Positions 26,701 to 33,063 of a stretch of 64,000 bases of DNA are shown piece after piece. The translations under genes were made by a program, and so were the position numbers. Each line of letters starts with the position of its first letter. Within the stretch, counting starts at the first letter, position 1. Below the pieces are notes generated by a model. It saw nothing but the letters and a program-made list of their open reading frames with translations. It was not told the DNA's origin and did no database searches. Origin of the DNA: an uncultured Bacteroidota bacterium (lineage in GTDB: Bacteria; Bacteroidota; Bacteroidia; Bacteroidales; WCHB1-69); assembly GCA_902802755.1 (NCBI GenBank), contig CADCNH010000003.1:1-64000 (forward strand). Direction: 5' to 3'.

Positions 26701-28002
26701 GACACTGTATTCTGCTCTGCTGCTGGCGTATTTGAGTATGCTGAAGTAGATTTAGACACATACAGCGGAACAAGCAAATATATTGCCTTCAAAAATTACA
26801 TGACCGCTTCCGGAGCACTTTATCTGGACGACCTCAACATCAATCTGATTCCAAGCTGCAAGCGTCCTGGTGATGTCACAGTTTCCAACATTGACATGAC
26901 TTCTGCAGTAGTTGCTTGGACCGAAAGAGGCAACGCCACCGCATGGGAGATTGAATACGGTCCTGCCGGATTCTCACACGGTGCAGGTACAACTGTTCCC
27001 GCCACTACCAATCCATTCACCTTGACAGGTCTGACCGCTGGCACCCAGTATGATGTATATGTACGTGCCAATTGCGGTGCAGGCGACCTCAGCGACTGGT
27101 CTCTCAACCACGCCACATTCACGACATCATTCTGTGCAAGCACCGACCAATGCGAATACCGCTTCGTATGCACCGACGGCTATGGTGATGGATGGAATGA
27201 CGCATACGTAAGTGTACAACAGAATGGTGTGACAGTCGCCACTGTCGAAGCCCTTGACCACGGAATGAGCAGCACTATTACGGTAGATACCATCCGTGTG
27301 ATGTTATGCGACAATGTCAGCACAACATTCATTTGGAGCTCAGGCTTATACGACGACGAAGCCAGCTTGGCTGTATTGGCACCCAATGGAGTTGTGCTTT
27401 ATAACCAAGAAGACATGTCCACCATCAGCAGCACCAACCTGCTGACCTTCACCACCGACTGCAACGCTGTGCCACCTACTTGCGATGCTCCTACGAATTT
27501 GAGCGTATCCAATGTCTCCGACAACTCCGCTACAGTTACTTGGACAGCGGGTGGCAACGAGACCTCATGGGATGTGGAATACAAGCTGCACAGCGCAAGC
27601 CAATGGCAACAGACCACAGTGGCACAAACCACTTTCACCATTCAAGGTTTGGCAGCCAGCAGCAATTACGATGTACGTGTGAAAGCTCTTTGTGGCCCCT
27701 ACCTCGAAAGCGAGTTTGTCAGCACCACCTTCACCACCGGTGTGGGTATTGAAGACCTCAACTTCGCACAAAACATCAGCTTGCTGCCGAACCCAGCTGA
27801 TAAATTCATCGAACTGAAGGTAAACAGCAATGTAAACGTGAAAGAAGCTTTGGTTTACAACGCCTTCGGCCAGCTGATCCAGACCGTACAACTCACCGAC
27901 AACCATACCCGCATCGACCTCAGCAACATGGCCGCCGGTATGTATTTCGTGAGAGTGAACGGCGAGGGTGTGACCGCAACGAAGAAGTTTATCAAACGTT
28001 AA
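20743..28002 (+). CDS. Giant modular T9SS cargo protein (2419 aa)
   Basis: The last gene of the tandem array has a signal peptide (MKKFLLLLTLLCTTVFGVMA). The first fibronectin III module is interrupted by a beta-rich insertion (about 20900-21400). Three 'GNGT..YTQQIY' modules (21580-22120, 23175-23755, 25570-26105), four cleaved-adhesin-like modules (22405-22900, 24025-24505, 24775-25295, 26370-26850) and one GDGWN module (27130-27465) are separated by fibronectin III repeats. A type A sorting domain closes it (27740-28002, LLPNPADKFIE...KKFIKR). Expected to be a surface-exposed or secreted adhesin or binding protein; no enzymatic domain is visible. Its 3' end and downstream repeat type resemble those of the 1730-aa gene rather than the other paralogues. 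Confidence 0.85.
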   Translation: MKKFLLLLTLLCTTVFGVMAQCDAPSNVQANAFYNHVNLSWESPLLAPVEYTDSLTYGNTYSTGIGTNSAAVFDVVVRFPVESLVGVNGQYLTHVCFTPASLTVNTFTVKVWVGGSHSGTTYNEGTLVSSVVLMPEQVTAGVPNVVRLSTPVLVNSSQELWIGYECNATGDHPAAGGDENVISGTNDLLQLNGTWGALPDFGLTGYAWCISGYFSTPADITGFNVFRDNVLLTSAPITDHSYTDATVTSTTQYCYTIQSVCANTTNNSTPVCVTTPIEPTCGPVIGNGTNTCYTHPFNTFYGYSYTQQIYKATELGVQAGTIASISFHYYHATPITLNNVTIYMANVNQETFASTSDWIPGSELTQVFHGSVNCSNTNNNLVTIDFNDFFEWDGHSNIVVAIANAQGSYIDSDPRFYTHTTSGSTVLHAYNDNGAYDIQAPGSGNLSSERDNMQFCFGPEPTCYRPTHLTILNTSDVSASFSWQRHSSTDNSWEVVVVPEGTPVNNGTPIQVSDTFYTVTGLSENMGYDFYVRTACSSADQSAWITTPFRTHCVSTFVGVPYNDNFTSYGTGTSAFPYCWHRSTNNPENNYPYIISVSGNTGQMLFFSNASTYSLATSQALDLSAYQPGTLALSYWIAQSQTYYGRMDIGIMTDPEDLSTFTLLRSYYPTDYVETGRFQEDYILLTESYPSPIYLAFLAPISGNNSTNVTHLSRVKVDLAPNCMPPANLAISEVSGTSAVVSWDEAAFFANNYTLSFGAVGQTPTTIVVNDNDYMLTGLTQGTEYEVMLWSNCDNGEADTLTASFTTLAFLECTQPDNVGTTVTDAATASTTYLLPVNNFYRYTYSQQIYTADEITPTHTPTVITGIAFNYGYTSQNTDKTDVKIYLAHRSSSSFASTTDWTPISDAVLVYEGNLICSQGWNTFNFDTYFSYNGSDNLVLIVDDNSYAYNGSAYVFNAHTATSNASMYYYSDSSNPDPASPPTASSRTDTRSDVKFFLCNQTAPMSCPAPYLYVEETEAENVTLAWNPNGNENEWNLEYRIEGSNSWTSEGTVSTTPYTISNLTTDVNYEFRLKAVCDAGDSSEWVYTYAYVPCESVELPIVENFDSYNANENPSCWIMKYNGTTATPSITTAQAYSGTKSLYFYCPSNGNYAYAISPRIDDGVEMDSLEIMFFAYTATAGYFIEVGIMEDPEDLNSFTSLGQFNPSSINNWELGSLISRGYAGEGHYVAFRVPQWYANNIYVDNINIHNIPSCLNVVNIHATAITPYTADISWTANGSETQWNYVYGPSGTVDPDDATPITANANTITLTDLAANTLYDIYVQANCGDGDLSIWMSTSFRTECAPMTLLPYEENFDSFAGTTSTSTNVLPSCWSRYNIGTSYTGLPTVYASAAHSGSNSMYFYTYSSTAYSDQIAILPEIDTTVIPINTLQLSLFMRSSSTSYPFNVQVGVMSDPNDVSTFQLVQTLTVSGTSYVEQEAYFDNFTGNGNFIALKVAQPTSNYNYGYIDDIVLSAIPSCSPVSELNVSNIAGSSALVSWSNGHFGTVSSYTLEYSEAGQNNWMTAANNITTTSYMLSGLEPLTQYDVRVIVNCEDGEESDGVVETFLTRCLAGGEVAIGNGTTTNTYLPSYSFYKHSYTQQIFTAAEMGGAANIISVSFDMANLSQQRHFTIYLMHTTESAINAWIPAANAQQVYSGDHVFQTGWNTFNFNTPFAYNGVDNLLLIVLDDNDSYVSGNSWYTHASTTNCARYIYTDSAPYSISSVPTSTGTALSVNNNVIFGGNCDSTATCFAPNVYVTNITTTTADINWVPGYGESDWELEYTVYGDTNNWTPIASPAGGTITLDPLTSNTHYLVRMRSDCGGGDVSAWAFVDFRTECGQTTIPFTEDFNSYGSGNSAFPDCWSRHNTYTTTPYPYISTTNNSGSTGGSLYFYSSTTSYDLAVTPEFSTDVNTMEVSFYLRVGTATNGMIVGVMTDPENYDSFVPVDTVFCSAAGVFEYAEVDLDTYSGTSKYIAFKNYMTASGALYLDDLNINLIPSCKRPGDVTVSNIDMTSAVVAWTERGNATAWEIEYGPAGFSHGAGTTVPATTNPFTLTGLTAGTQYDVYVRANCGAGDLSDWSLNHATFTTSFCASTDQCEYRFVCTDGYGDGWNDAYVSVQQNGVTVATVEALDHGMSSTITVDTIRVMLCDNVSTTFIWSSGLYDDEASLAVLAPNGVVLYNQEDMSTISSTNLLTFTTDCNAVPPTCDAPTNLSVSNVSDNSATVTWTAGGNETSWDVEYKLHSASQWQQTTVAQTTFTIQGLAASSNYDVRVKALCGPYLESEFVSTTFTTGVGIEDLNFAQNISLLPNPADKFIELKVNSNVNVKEALVYNAFGQLIQTVQLTDNHTRIDLSNMAAGMYFVRVNGEGVTATKKFIKR

Positions 28003-28155
28003 GACGGGGAGACGTAGAGACGGGGCACATACCCCGTCTCTACTCGGGGAGTCTCATGCTTCGCATTCGAGGGGAGTCTCGCTAGTGATGCTTCGCATCA
28101 GGGAAGTCTTTGAATTCTGAATTTCTGATCACTGACCCCTGACCCCTGACCCCTA
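28003..28155. repeat. TAGAGACG palindrome, GGGGAGT hairpin array and heptamers
   Basis: A 12-bp stem GTAGAGACGGGG (28014-28025) pairs with 28032-28043 around a 6-nt loop. GGGGAGT copies lie at 28046 and 28071 and a GGGAAGT variant at 28101. The spacers hold ATGC-TTC-GCAT and GATGC-TTC-GCATC hairpins. CTGATCA/CTGACCC heptamers (28119-28155) lead into the terminator. Confidence 0.8.
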
Positions 28156-28188
28156 AAAAAAAACGGGCAAAAGCCCGTTTTTTTTATT
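28155..28188. terminator. Bidirectional terminator between convergent genes
   Basis: ACGGGC (28163-28168) pairs with GCCCGT (28173-28178) around AAAA, with an A run on the left and a T run on the right. It can end both the T9SS gene and the convergent RNase H gene, whose stop codon lies inside its right flank. Confidence 0.85.
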
Positions 28189-28825
28189 TCCTTCCGAAAT
28201 CCGCGGGAATCTCTCCCCATACGCGGGTATTCCATTTGATGATTTTCGTGGTGTAGGTATTGTTCTGCAACCATAATTCCGCTCGCTGCAGCAAGTCGAA
28301 AATCTTCTCGTTCTCTTCGGTAGGCAACACCACAGACTTGTGTTTCTTGTGCCGCACCCAAGCTATGGCCGTGATACTGTCTGTATATATCGGCATGGGG
28401 CTGTTCATCTGTTTCAACAAAGCCAAACCATGTACGATAGCCAAAAACTCGCCGATGTTGTTGCTGGCACCTTGGAATGGTCCCTGATGAAACCACACCT
28501 TCTTGGTCGTGGTATGCACGCCACGGTATTCCATCTGTTTGGTCACCATATTACAAGCAGCATCAACCGACAGGCTGTCCCATACTGGCACCGGATCCTG
28601 ACTGCTGAGGAAACTCAGTCCCGCTGGTTTAGTGGTCGCCAGTTGCTGTTTTCTGTATTGCTCATAGCCTTCCTGAAAGGCCCTGTCGGCTTCCAATTTC
28701 GATTCGAACGATTTGTACTTAGCCCCCTCGAACTGGTCAACCTGAGCCTTGCAGGTCGCCCAATCCTCAAACACGCCGGTAATGCGACCGACCCAAACCA
28801 CATAGTATTTTTTCTTTCCTGCCAT
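28184..28825 (-). CDS. rnhA: Ribonuclease H with N-terminal viroplasmin domain
   Basis: This enzyme cleaves RNA in RNA:DNA hybrids and is expected in the cytoplasm. The N-terminal about 50 residues (KKKYYVVWVGRITGVFEDWATC...YKSFESKLEADRAF) are the caulimovirus viroplasmin-type hybrid-binding domain. The RNase H fold follows with acidic residues D88 (VDAACN), E126 (NNIGEFLAI) and D149 (IYTDS); the fourth acidic position may be D209. The 213-aa length fits this Bacteroidota family. It is transcribed alone, convergent with the T9SS array. Upstream are octamer repeats and a reverse-orientation GGGGAGT array. Confidence 0.85.
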   Translation of the reverse strand: MAGKKKYYVVWVGRITGVFEDWATCKAQVDQFEGAKYKSFESKLEADRAFQEGYEQYRKQQLATTKPAGLSFLSSQDPVPVWDSLSVDAACNMVTKQMEYRGVHTTTKKVWFHQGPFQGASNNIGEFLAIVHGLALLKQMNSPMPIYTDSITAIAWVRHKKHKSVVLPTEENEKIFDLLQRAELWLQNNTYTTKIIKWNTRVWGEIPADFGRK

Positions 28826-28844
28826 ATTTGTTTTTAATCGTTTA

Positions 28845-28992
28845 GACGTGAAGGCGTCAAGACGTTAAGTATATTCCCCTCGAGTGCAGCGAGACTCCCC
28901 TGATGCGAAGCATCACTCCCCTCGAGCACGCAGTGCGAGACTCCCCAAGCGAACGAAGTGAGCACCTCCACGTCTCCACGTTTCCACGTCTC
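28845..28992. repeat. ACTCCCC (GGGGAGT reverse) hairpin array plus CCACGTCT octamers
   Basis: TTCCCC (28874) is followed by ACTCCCC at 28894, 28915 and 28940, with spacers of 14, 14 and 18 nt. The spacers include GATGC-GAA-GCATC and GCAC-GCA-GTGC hairpins. An octamer run of CCACGTCT/CCACGTTT follows (about 28966-28992). It is the reverse complement of the array type at 14405. Confidence 0.8.
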
Positions 28993-29036
28993 TGAATCAT
29001 TTTATATTCGCCTGTATACCATTCAATTTTTTTGCG

Positions 29037-29044
29037 TAACTTTG
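29037..29044 (+). promoter_or_regulatory. -7 element of the GldH-like gene
   Basis: TAACTTTG fits TAnnTTTG, 52 nt upstream of ATG 29096; no clear -33 box. Confidence 0.5.
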
Positions 29045-29095
29045 CAAAATGTATACGCATAAAATCGATATGCCAAAAATATAAAACTATAACGT

Positions 29096-29608
29096 ATGAA
29101 AAGATTATTTCCGATGAAATTTATCAACATTTTTTCAACCCTCCTGATCTGCCTCATCTTACTGGCTTCCTGCAACAAAAATAAAAACGACATTGTTTTT
29201 GAACAAACCGTTGAGTTCGCCAACGCCAACTGGGACTTCACCCAACGAACGCTGGAGTTCACCGCACATATCACCGACACGATTTCACCCCATCGTATCG
29301 AAGCGGAACTGAAATACGGTCCTGATGACGAACGTGTGGACCAAATGGAGGTCAGTTTTTCCGTTACCGCACCCGATGGGGGAAAATCATCCGTTTCCTC
29401 CGCTTTTGTGTTTGTCGAGGATGAGAACGAATCCAGCATGACACAACAAGCCAAGAAACTCAGCAACACCCAGACACGCGTGTTATACAGCAAGAAATAC
29501 TTTAACCATTCCGGAGATTATCATTTCCAACTCAACCGCCACTCGGAAAAATTCGACAATTATAATATCCAGTCGCTGACCGTAAGGGTGGTACGTTTGC
29601 CAGAATAG
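29096..29608 (+). CDS. Lipoprotein resembling gliding-motility protein GldH
   Basis: The 170-residue protein has a lipoprotein signal ending LLAS-C, so it should be lipidated and periplasm-facing. The mature part contains FEQTVEFANANW, HITDTISPHRIEAELKYG and a closing region of beta strands, which resembles GldH lipoproteins of Bacteroidota. GldH is needed for gliding and for stability of the GldK/L/M/N complex that drives T9SS in Flavobacterium. The likeness is from pattern memory, so the assignment is tentative; otherwise it is a lipoprotein of unknown role. ATG 29114 is an alternative start. A single-gene transcript is likely, flanked by repeat arrays. Confidence 0.5.
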   Translation: MKRLFPMKFINIFSTLLICLILLASCNKNKNDIVFEQTVEFANANWDFTQRTLEFTAHITDTISPHRIEAELKYGPDDERVDQMEVSFSVTAPDGGKSSVSSAFVFVEDENESSMTQQAKKLSNTQTRVLYSKKYFNHSGDYHFQLNRHSEKFDNYNIQSLTVRVVRLPE

Positions 29609-29614
29609 GAACTT

Positions 29615-29785
29615 GAAGACACTCACCACGTTCGTTCGGGAAGACGTTCGCTACGCTCACTCGGGAAGACGCTCATTTCATTCGCTCGTGGAGTTGTTCA
29701 CTTCGTTCACTCGGTTATACGATATTTTCTCCTCGTTTCCACGTCTTCACGCCTCCACGAATGCACGAAGTGCATGACTCAACGT
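29615..29785. repeat. Tandem 25-bp GAAGAC hairpin repeat
   Basis: GAAGAC starts at 29615, 29640 and 29665, giving two exact 25-nt periods, then an extended copy to about 29714. Each unit holds a short inverted core ending TCG. A TGCAC-GAA-GTGCA hairpin at about 29761-29773 recurs at 63543-63555 within a similar array. It overlaps the first bases after the GldH-like stop and runs to the gpsA stop. Confidence 0.7.
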
Positions 29786-30841
29786 CTAAACAAAATGCTC
29801 GGCGATGCGCTTCATCTCTGACGAGACGTTATTGCTCTCATACAGAATGCCATAGATGGTTTCTACGATAGGAATATCCGCCTTGAATTCCTTGTTCATC
29901 TCGTGAATACAGCGGCATGAGAAATAACCCTCCGCAATCATATTCATTTCCAAGCGGGCCACACGCACCGAAAGGCCGTGGCCAATCATGTTACCGAACA
30001 TCCTGTTGCGGCTATATCTTGAATAAGCCGTCACCAGCAAGTCTCCAAGATATACCGAGTCGGAAATATGGCGTTCCTCCACAGGATAAATCTTGGACAC
30101 GAAGCTTTTCATCTCCTTCAGGCAGTTGGCGATATAGGCGGCGATAAAATTGTCGCCATAACCCAAACCGCTATAAATACCCGCACCTAAGGCATAGATA
30201 TTCTTCAGCACAATGGCCATCTCCGCTCCCATGATATCCTTGGAGACAGAAGCACGTACATATCTGTTGGTAAAAAACTTGGCCACAATTTTCGCCAATT
30301 CCTCATTTTCCGAAGCGGCAGTCAAGAAAGTAAATTTCTCTTGAGCCACCTCTTCGGCATGTGACGGTCCACTGATAATCGCCAGGTTGGAAGCAGGAAT
30401 CTTGAACTCTGTTTTCAAATATTCAGTAATCACCTGCATGGTCTCCGGCACAATACCTTTCACCGCATTGATAATCTTCTTGTTGGCCAACTTGCTCTTC
30501 TTCAACGGCTCCAAAGTCTTATGTAAGAAAGCTGACGGGGTAACTATCACCACATAGTCTGATTTGGCCACTACCTGCCGCAAATCAGTGCTGATTTTCA
30601 CGTCCTTGGGATTGATATAAGCGGAACTCAGGAACAAGGGGTTGTGCCCATAGGTGCTGATACCCTCCACGATCTCGTCCTCACGCACCCACCAATGGAT
30701 GTGCTCCAAGTTAGCCGACAAGATTTTCACAATAGCGGTAGCCCAGCTGCCGCCACCAATTACCGCCACTCTGTAACGCATTCTGGTCTTTTTCTTACGT
30801 GCCGGAATCATCACTTCCGAAAACATGTCCACTAATTCCAT
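29786..30841 (-). CDS. gpsA: Glycerol-3-phosphate dehydrogenase [NAD(P)+]
   Basis: It reduces dihydroxyacetone phosphate to sn-glycerol 3-phosphate, the backbone of phospholipids, in the cytoplasm. The nucleotide-binding loop VAVIGGGSWATAIVK starts about residue 25. The family motifs ISGPSHAEEV and KNIYALGAGIYSGLGYGDNFIAAY (substrate and catalytic region) are present. The 351-aa length is slightly long: 20 residues precede MRYRVAVIGGG, so ATG 30781 is an equally plausible start. Upstream is a 740-bp gap with structured DNA; no partner gene is adjacent on the same strand. Confidence 0.9.
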   Translation of the reverse strand: MELVDMFSEVMIPARKKKTRMRYRVAVIGGGSWATAIVKILSANLEHIHWWVREDEIVEGISTYGHNPLFLSSAYINPKDVKISTDLRQVVAKSDYVVIVTPSAFLHKTLEPLKKSKLANKKIINAVKGIVPETMQVITEYLKTEFKIPASNLAIISGPSHAEEVAQEKFTFLTAASENEELAKIVAKFFTNRYVRASVSKDIMGAEMAIVLKNIYALGAGIYSGLGYGDNFIAAYIANCLKEMKSFVSKIYPVEERHISDSVYLGDLLVTAYSRYSRNRMFGNMIGHGLSVRVARLEMNMIAEGYFSCRCIHEMNKEFKADIPIVETIYGILYESNNVSSEMKRIAEHFV

Positions 30842-31128
30842 ATCCCTTTGGTTTTAACATTTTTTAAGTGCGCAAAAATACGAAAAATATTCAATATATA
30901 GTCTGTGTTTTTTCATCACACCACGGTAACCGCATGAAATTTTTATTTATTTATTTTTTTGTGACTTTACTCTTCTTGGAAAAGCAGTCAAAGCGAATGT
31001 GCAAAAAATTCCGGTTTTCTTCCAAAAATTCCATCATTTTCGGTTTGCATTTTGTCGCAAAAATACGATTGTTGTATATAACGTATTGAATTACAGGTGT
31101 TTACCCCCCCCGAAAATGCATTATTTTT

Positions 31129-31159
31129 ATTGAGATATTAAAAAAAAACTTTATATTTG
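31129..31159 (+). promoter_or_regulatory. Promoter upstream of the structured region
   Basis: ATTG (31129-31132), a 19-nt gap and TATATTTG (31152-31159), a good match to the Bacteroidetes consensus. Transcription would begin near 31166, at the edge of the palindrome 31172-31209, more than 400 nt before the next ORF. Confidence 0.5.
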
Positions 31160-31470
31160 CATTGGTGGAAATGTTTGTAGGGGCGAATAATTATTTGCTC
31201 CTACAAACACAAACCGACGTAAATCAGGATTTCACACATTCTGCATGGCATTTGTAACAAACAAACAACAGAACCTCTATGAAACCCAAAAGCCAATCAC
31301 ACAACACGCCCGACCTCCTTTGGTTGGGAAAGAACAACTTCATTGAATAAAACTCCGCTAAGGAGTGCATTAGGCCGTTAGCGGAGCTTGAGAAAGGTGC
31401 ACCGCAGGGGCATCGCAATTGAGTTTAGCAGACCATTAGCGATGTTCCCTGCCACCAAGCACCTTAGGTT
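31160..31470 (+). ncRNA. Candidate structured RNA or decayed mobile element
   Basis: Three stem-loops follow one another. A 38-nt near-perfect palindrome lies at 31172-31209, whose two imperfect positions would be G-U pairs in + strand RNA. A 9-bp stem (CTCCGCTAA 31353-31361 with 31378-31386) comes next. A long interrupted stem (31394-31416 with 31439-31465) pairs AAGGTGC/GCACCTT, GCAGGG/CCCTGC and CATCGC/GCGATG. A promoter match sits just upstream. No known riboswitch or RNA family is recognised; a decayed MITE is the alternative. Confidence 0.35.
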
Positions 31471-31584
31471 GTATATATCGTGATGTTTGTCTCGCGATGG
31501 CACAAAAAATCTGATGCAAAAATAATGAATTTTTTGATAGGGTGACAATAAAAAAATATTGATAACGAACAAAAAGATAAAAAA

Positions 31585-31920
31585 ATGAAAAAGATAATAT
31601 ATTTGGCTTTGATAGCCGTTTTGTTGGGATTCTTCTCAGCAGGATGTGAAAAAGAAAAAAGATACAATGAAAACCCAAGTTCTCTTAGTATTGATGGTGG
31701 TTCCGTCGTTAAGAAAAAACCACAAAATCCAGGAACTGTAAATATTTTGATTTTCAAGGTCACATTACATAGAGCTACAACTGATCGTCCAAGAGATCAC
31801 AAAAATTGCGGTTGTTTGGAGTGTTTTGGTTTTTGTGATTTTGAATGGTTTCCTGGCATGAAAAATCCGTACATAGTATTGTTGATAATCCGAGTAATAA
31901 AGACCAAAGCCTCATTTTGA
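31585..31920 (+). CDS. Small lipoprotein, first half of a frameshifted gene
   Basis: The 111-aa reading frame starts with a lipoprotein signal (MKKIIYLALIAVLLGFFSAGC) followed by a charged segment and a Cys-rich stretch CGCLECFGFCDFEW. After about residue 95 the sequence becomes uninformative (YIVLLIIRVIKTKASF). The next frame, open from 31845, continues with a plausible folded acidic domain. I read the two as one gene of about 195 aa broken by a one-base slip, probably in the A5 run near 31861-31865. No function is recognised. A downstream lipoprotein gene follows 3 nt after the second half. Confidence 0.5.
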   Translation: MKKIIYLALIAVLLGFFSAGCEKEKRYNENPSSLSIDGGSVVKKKPQNPGTVNILIFKVTLHRATTDRPRDHKNCGCLECFGFCDFEWFPGMKNPYIVLLIIRVIKTKASF

Positions 31921-32171
31921 TGCAAATAATAAACGAAAAACAAGCAGCTATGTATATCCTTGAAAATAAGGAATATTTCGAAGAAGAATTCGGAATAGAT
32001 ATTCCCTTGGTAGTTCCAAAGGAAGCTCTTGAAGAGGCATATTTATCGGATATTGATATAACAGTAAAAGAAGGTGTCTATAATTTTGTAAATGAGGTGC
32101 AACAGATTGTTTTTGATGAAAATAAAGTGACCTCTTACGGTTATGTTATTGTTGATATAGAAGTAAAATAG
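31845..32171 (+). CDS. Second half of the frameshifted small lipoprotein
   Basis: This 108-aa frame overlaps the end of the previous ORF by 76 nt and contains MQIINEKQAAMYILENKEYFEEEFGIDIPLVV and YGYVIVDIEVK, an acidic globular-looking domain. It has no signal of its own, so by itself it would stay in the cytoplasm. This supports its being the C-terminal part of the lipoprotein started at 31585. Family unknown. Confidence 0.5.
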   Translation: MVSWHEKSVHSIVDNPSNKDQSLILMQIINEKQAAMYILENKEYFEEEFGIDIPLVVPKEALEEAYLSDIDITVKEGVYNFVNEVQQIVFDENKVTSYGYVIVDIEVK

Positions 32172-32174
32172 ACT

Positions 32175-32771
32175 ATGCGGCATTTAGTGCATATTTTCAT
32201 ATTAATAGTTCTATCCGTACTTTTTTCTTCGTGTTTATTAACGTATTGGATATTAGGCGTTAGTTACCCATCTCCAAAAACGGAAAAACAAGTTCTTAGA
32301 AAAGCACGCAAGTTTCATTTTGATGAGTTTCCTATTCTTTTCACCACCGACACAGGGAGTTTGAGGTACTTCACCAAAGACCGCACCCGCACGACAGATT
32401 CGGCAAGTCATAAATTTTTACCGCTGGTTTTCAAGCAAGGCTATTTGGTCGAGCCTGTTCAGAAAGACATCTGTACCTCTTACAGCACTTCTTTGTTTTC
32501 TTCCCTGAAAGACAGTCTATCGTACCAGCTTGTCACCTCTGAACCCTTAACAAAATACATTAACGCACAGTGTATCATCAATTTCGACAGCACGGAGTTT
32601 TATGCTAAAACCGCCCATTCGGATTTCTTGGTACTGATATATTGGGCAACATTCGAAGGTGTTTTCAACAAACCCAACAATAAACGTGCCGCAGAGGCTT
32701 TGGTAAAAACCATGGAGCGAGACAGTTTGGAGATCAGCGGTTATTACGTGAATTTTGATATGAGGAAGTAA
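32175..32771 (+). CDS. Hypothetical lipoprotein (198 aa)
   Basis: A hydrophobic N-terminus and a lipobox-like FSSC at about residues 17-20 mark this as a lipoprotein. A second hydrophobic stretch (LLTYWILG) follows directly. The rest is a mixed globular domain (FPILFTTDTGSLRYFTKD...SEPLTKYINAQCIINFDSTEFYAKTAHSDFLVLIYWATFEGVF). I recognise no family. It starts 3 nt after the preceding frameshifted lipoprotein, so the two are probably co-transcribed and may act together at the envelope. Confidence 0.65.
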   Translation: MRHLVHIFILIVLSVLFSSCLLTYWILGVSYPSPKTEKQVLRKARKFHFDEFPILFTTDTGSLRYFTKDRTRTTDSASHKFLPLVFKQGYLVEPVQKDICTSYSTSLFSSLKDSLSYQLVTSEPLTKYINAQCIINFDSTEFYAKTAHSDFLVLIYWATFEGVFNKPNNKRAAEALVKTMERDSLEISGYYVNFDMRK

Positions 32772-32776
32772 AAACA

Positions 32777-32911
32777 ATGAAACAAACGATTGTGCTTTGC
32801 TATTTATCACTTTCCCTTTTAATATTCAGTTATGGGCAAGGCTACTTAGATAGCCTGCCCATAATTAACTTCTCAACTTCTTTATCTCCAACCACATCCA
32901 CAAGGAATTAA
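32777..32911 (+). CDS. Possible 44-aa secreted peptide or remnant
   Basis: ATG 32777 opens 44 codons: a signal-like hydrophobic start (MKQTIVLCYLSLSLLIFSYG) then a short polar tail ending TSTRN. It begins 5 nt after the preceding stop. However, much of the body coincides with a strong hairpin (32830-32864), so this may be the truncated start of a lost secreted protein rather than a real peptide gene. Confidence 0.25.
   Translation: MKQTIVLCYLSLSLLIFSYGQGYLDSLPIINFSTSLSPTTSTRN
32830..32864. repeat. Strong hairpin with single bulge
   Basis: TTATGGGC-A-AGGCTA pairs with TAGCCT-GCCCATAA around a 6-nt loop, 14 bp with one bulged A. There is no T run, so it is not a classical terminator; it may be a REP-like element. 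Confidence 0.5.
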
Positions 32912-33037
32912 TGGCACAAAAATTGGATTTCGCTAAATATAAACACGTTAGGCTTAAATTTCAAATTTTTGTCATGTACTAAATTTTTTTTTTTGCAAAA
33001 ATAAAAACGTAACTCCTGCGTCTTCAACAAAAAGAAT

Positions 33038-33045
33038 TATCTTTG
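33038..33045 (+). promoter_or_regulatory. -7 element of the AddB-like gene
   Basis: TATCTTTG fits TAnnTTTG and lies 18 nt before ATG 33064, implying a very short leader. It also argues against the upstream TTG at 33043 as start. Confidence 0.5.
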
Positions 33046-33063
33046 CAAAAGAAAAAAACAAAA

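Noticed and set aside
28340-28837. Plus-strand ORF of 165 codons over the RNase H gene
   Set aside because: It is antisense to RNase H, whose catalytic motifs are clear; no independent evidence.
33043-33063. TTG start at 33043 for the AddB-like protein
   Set aside because: It lies inside the -7 promoter element, and ATG 33064 begins a normal N-terminus.
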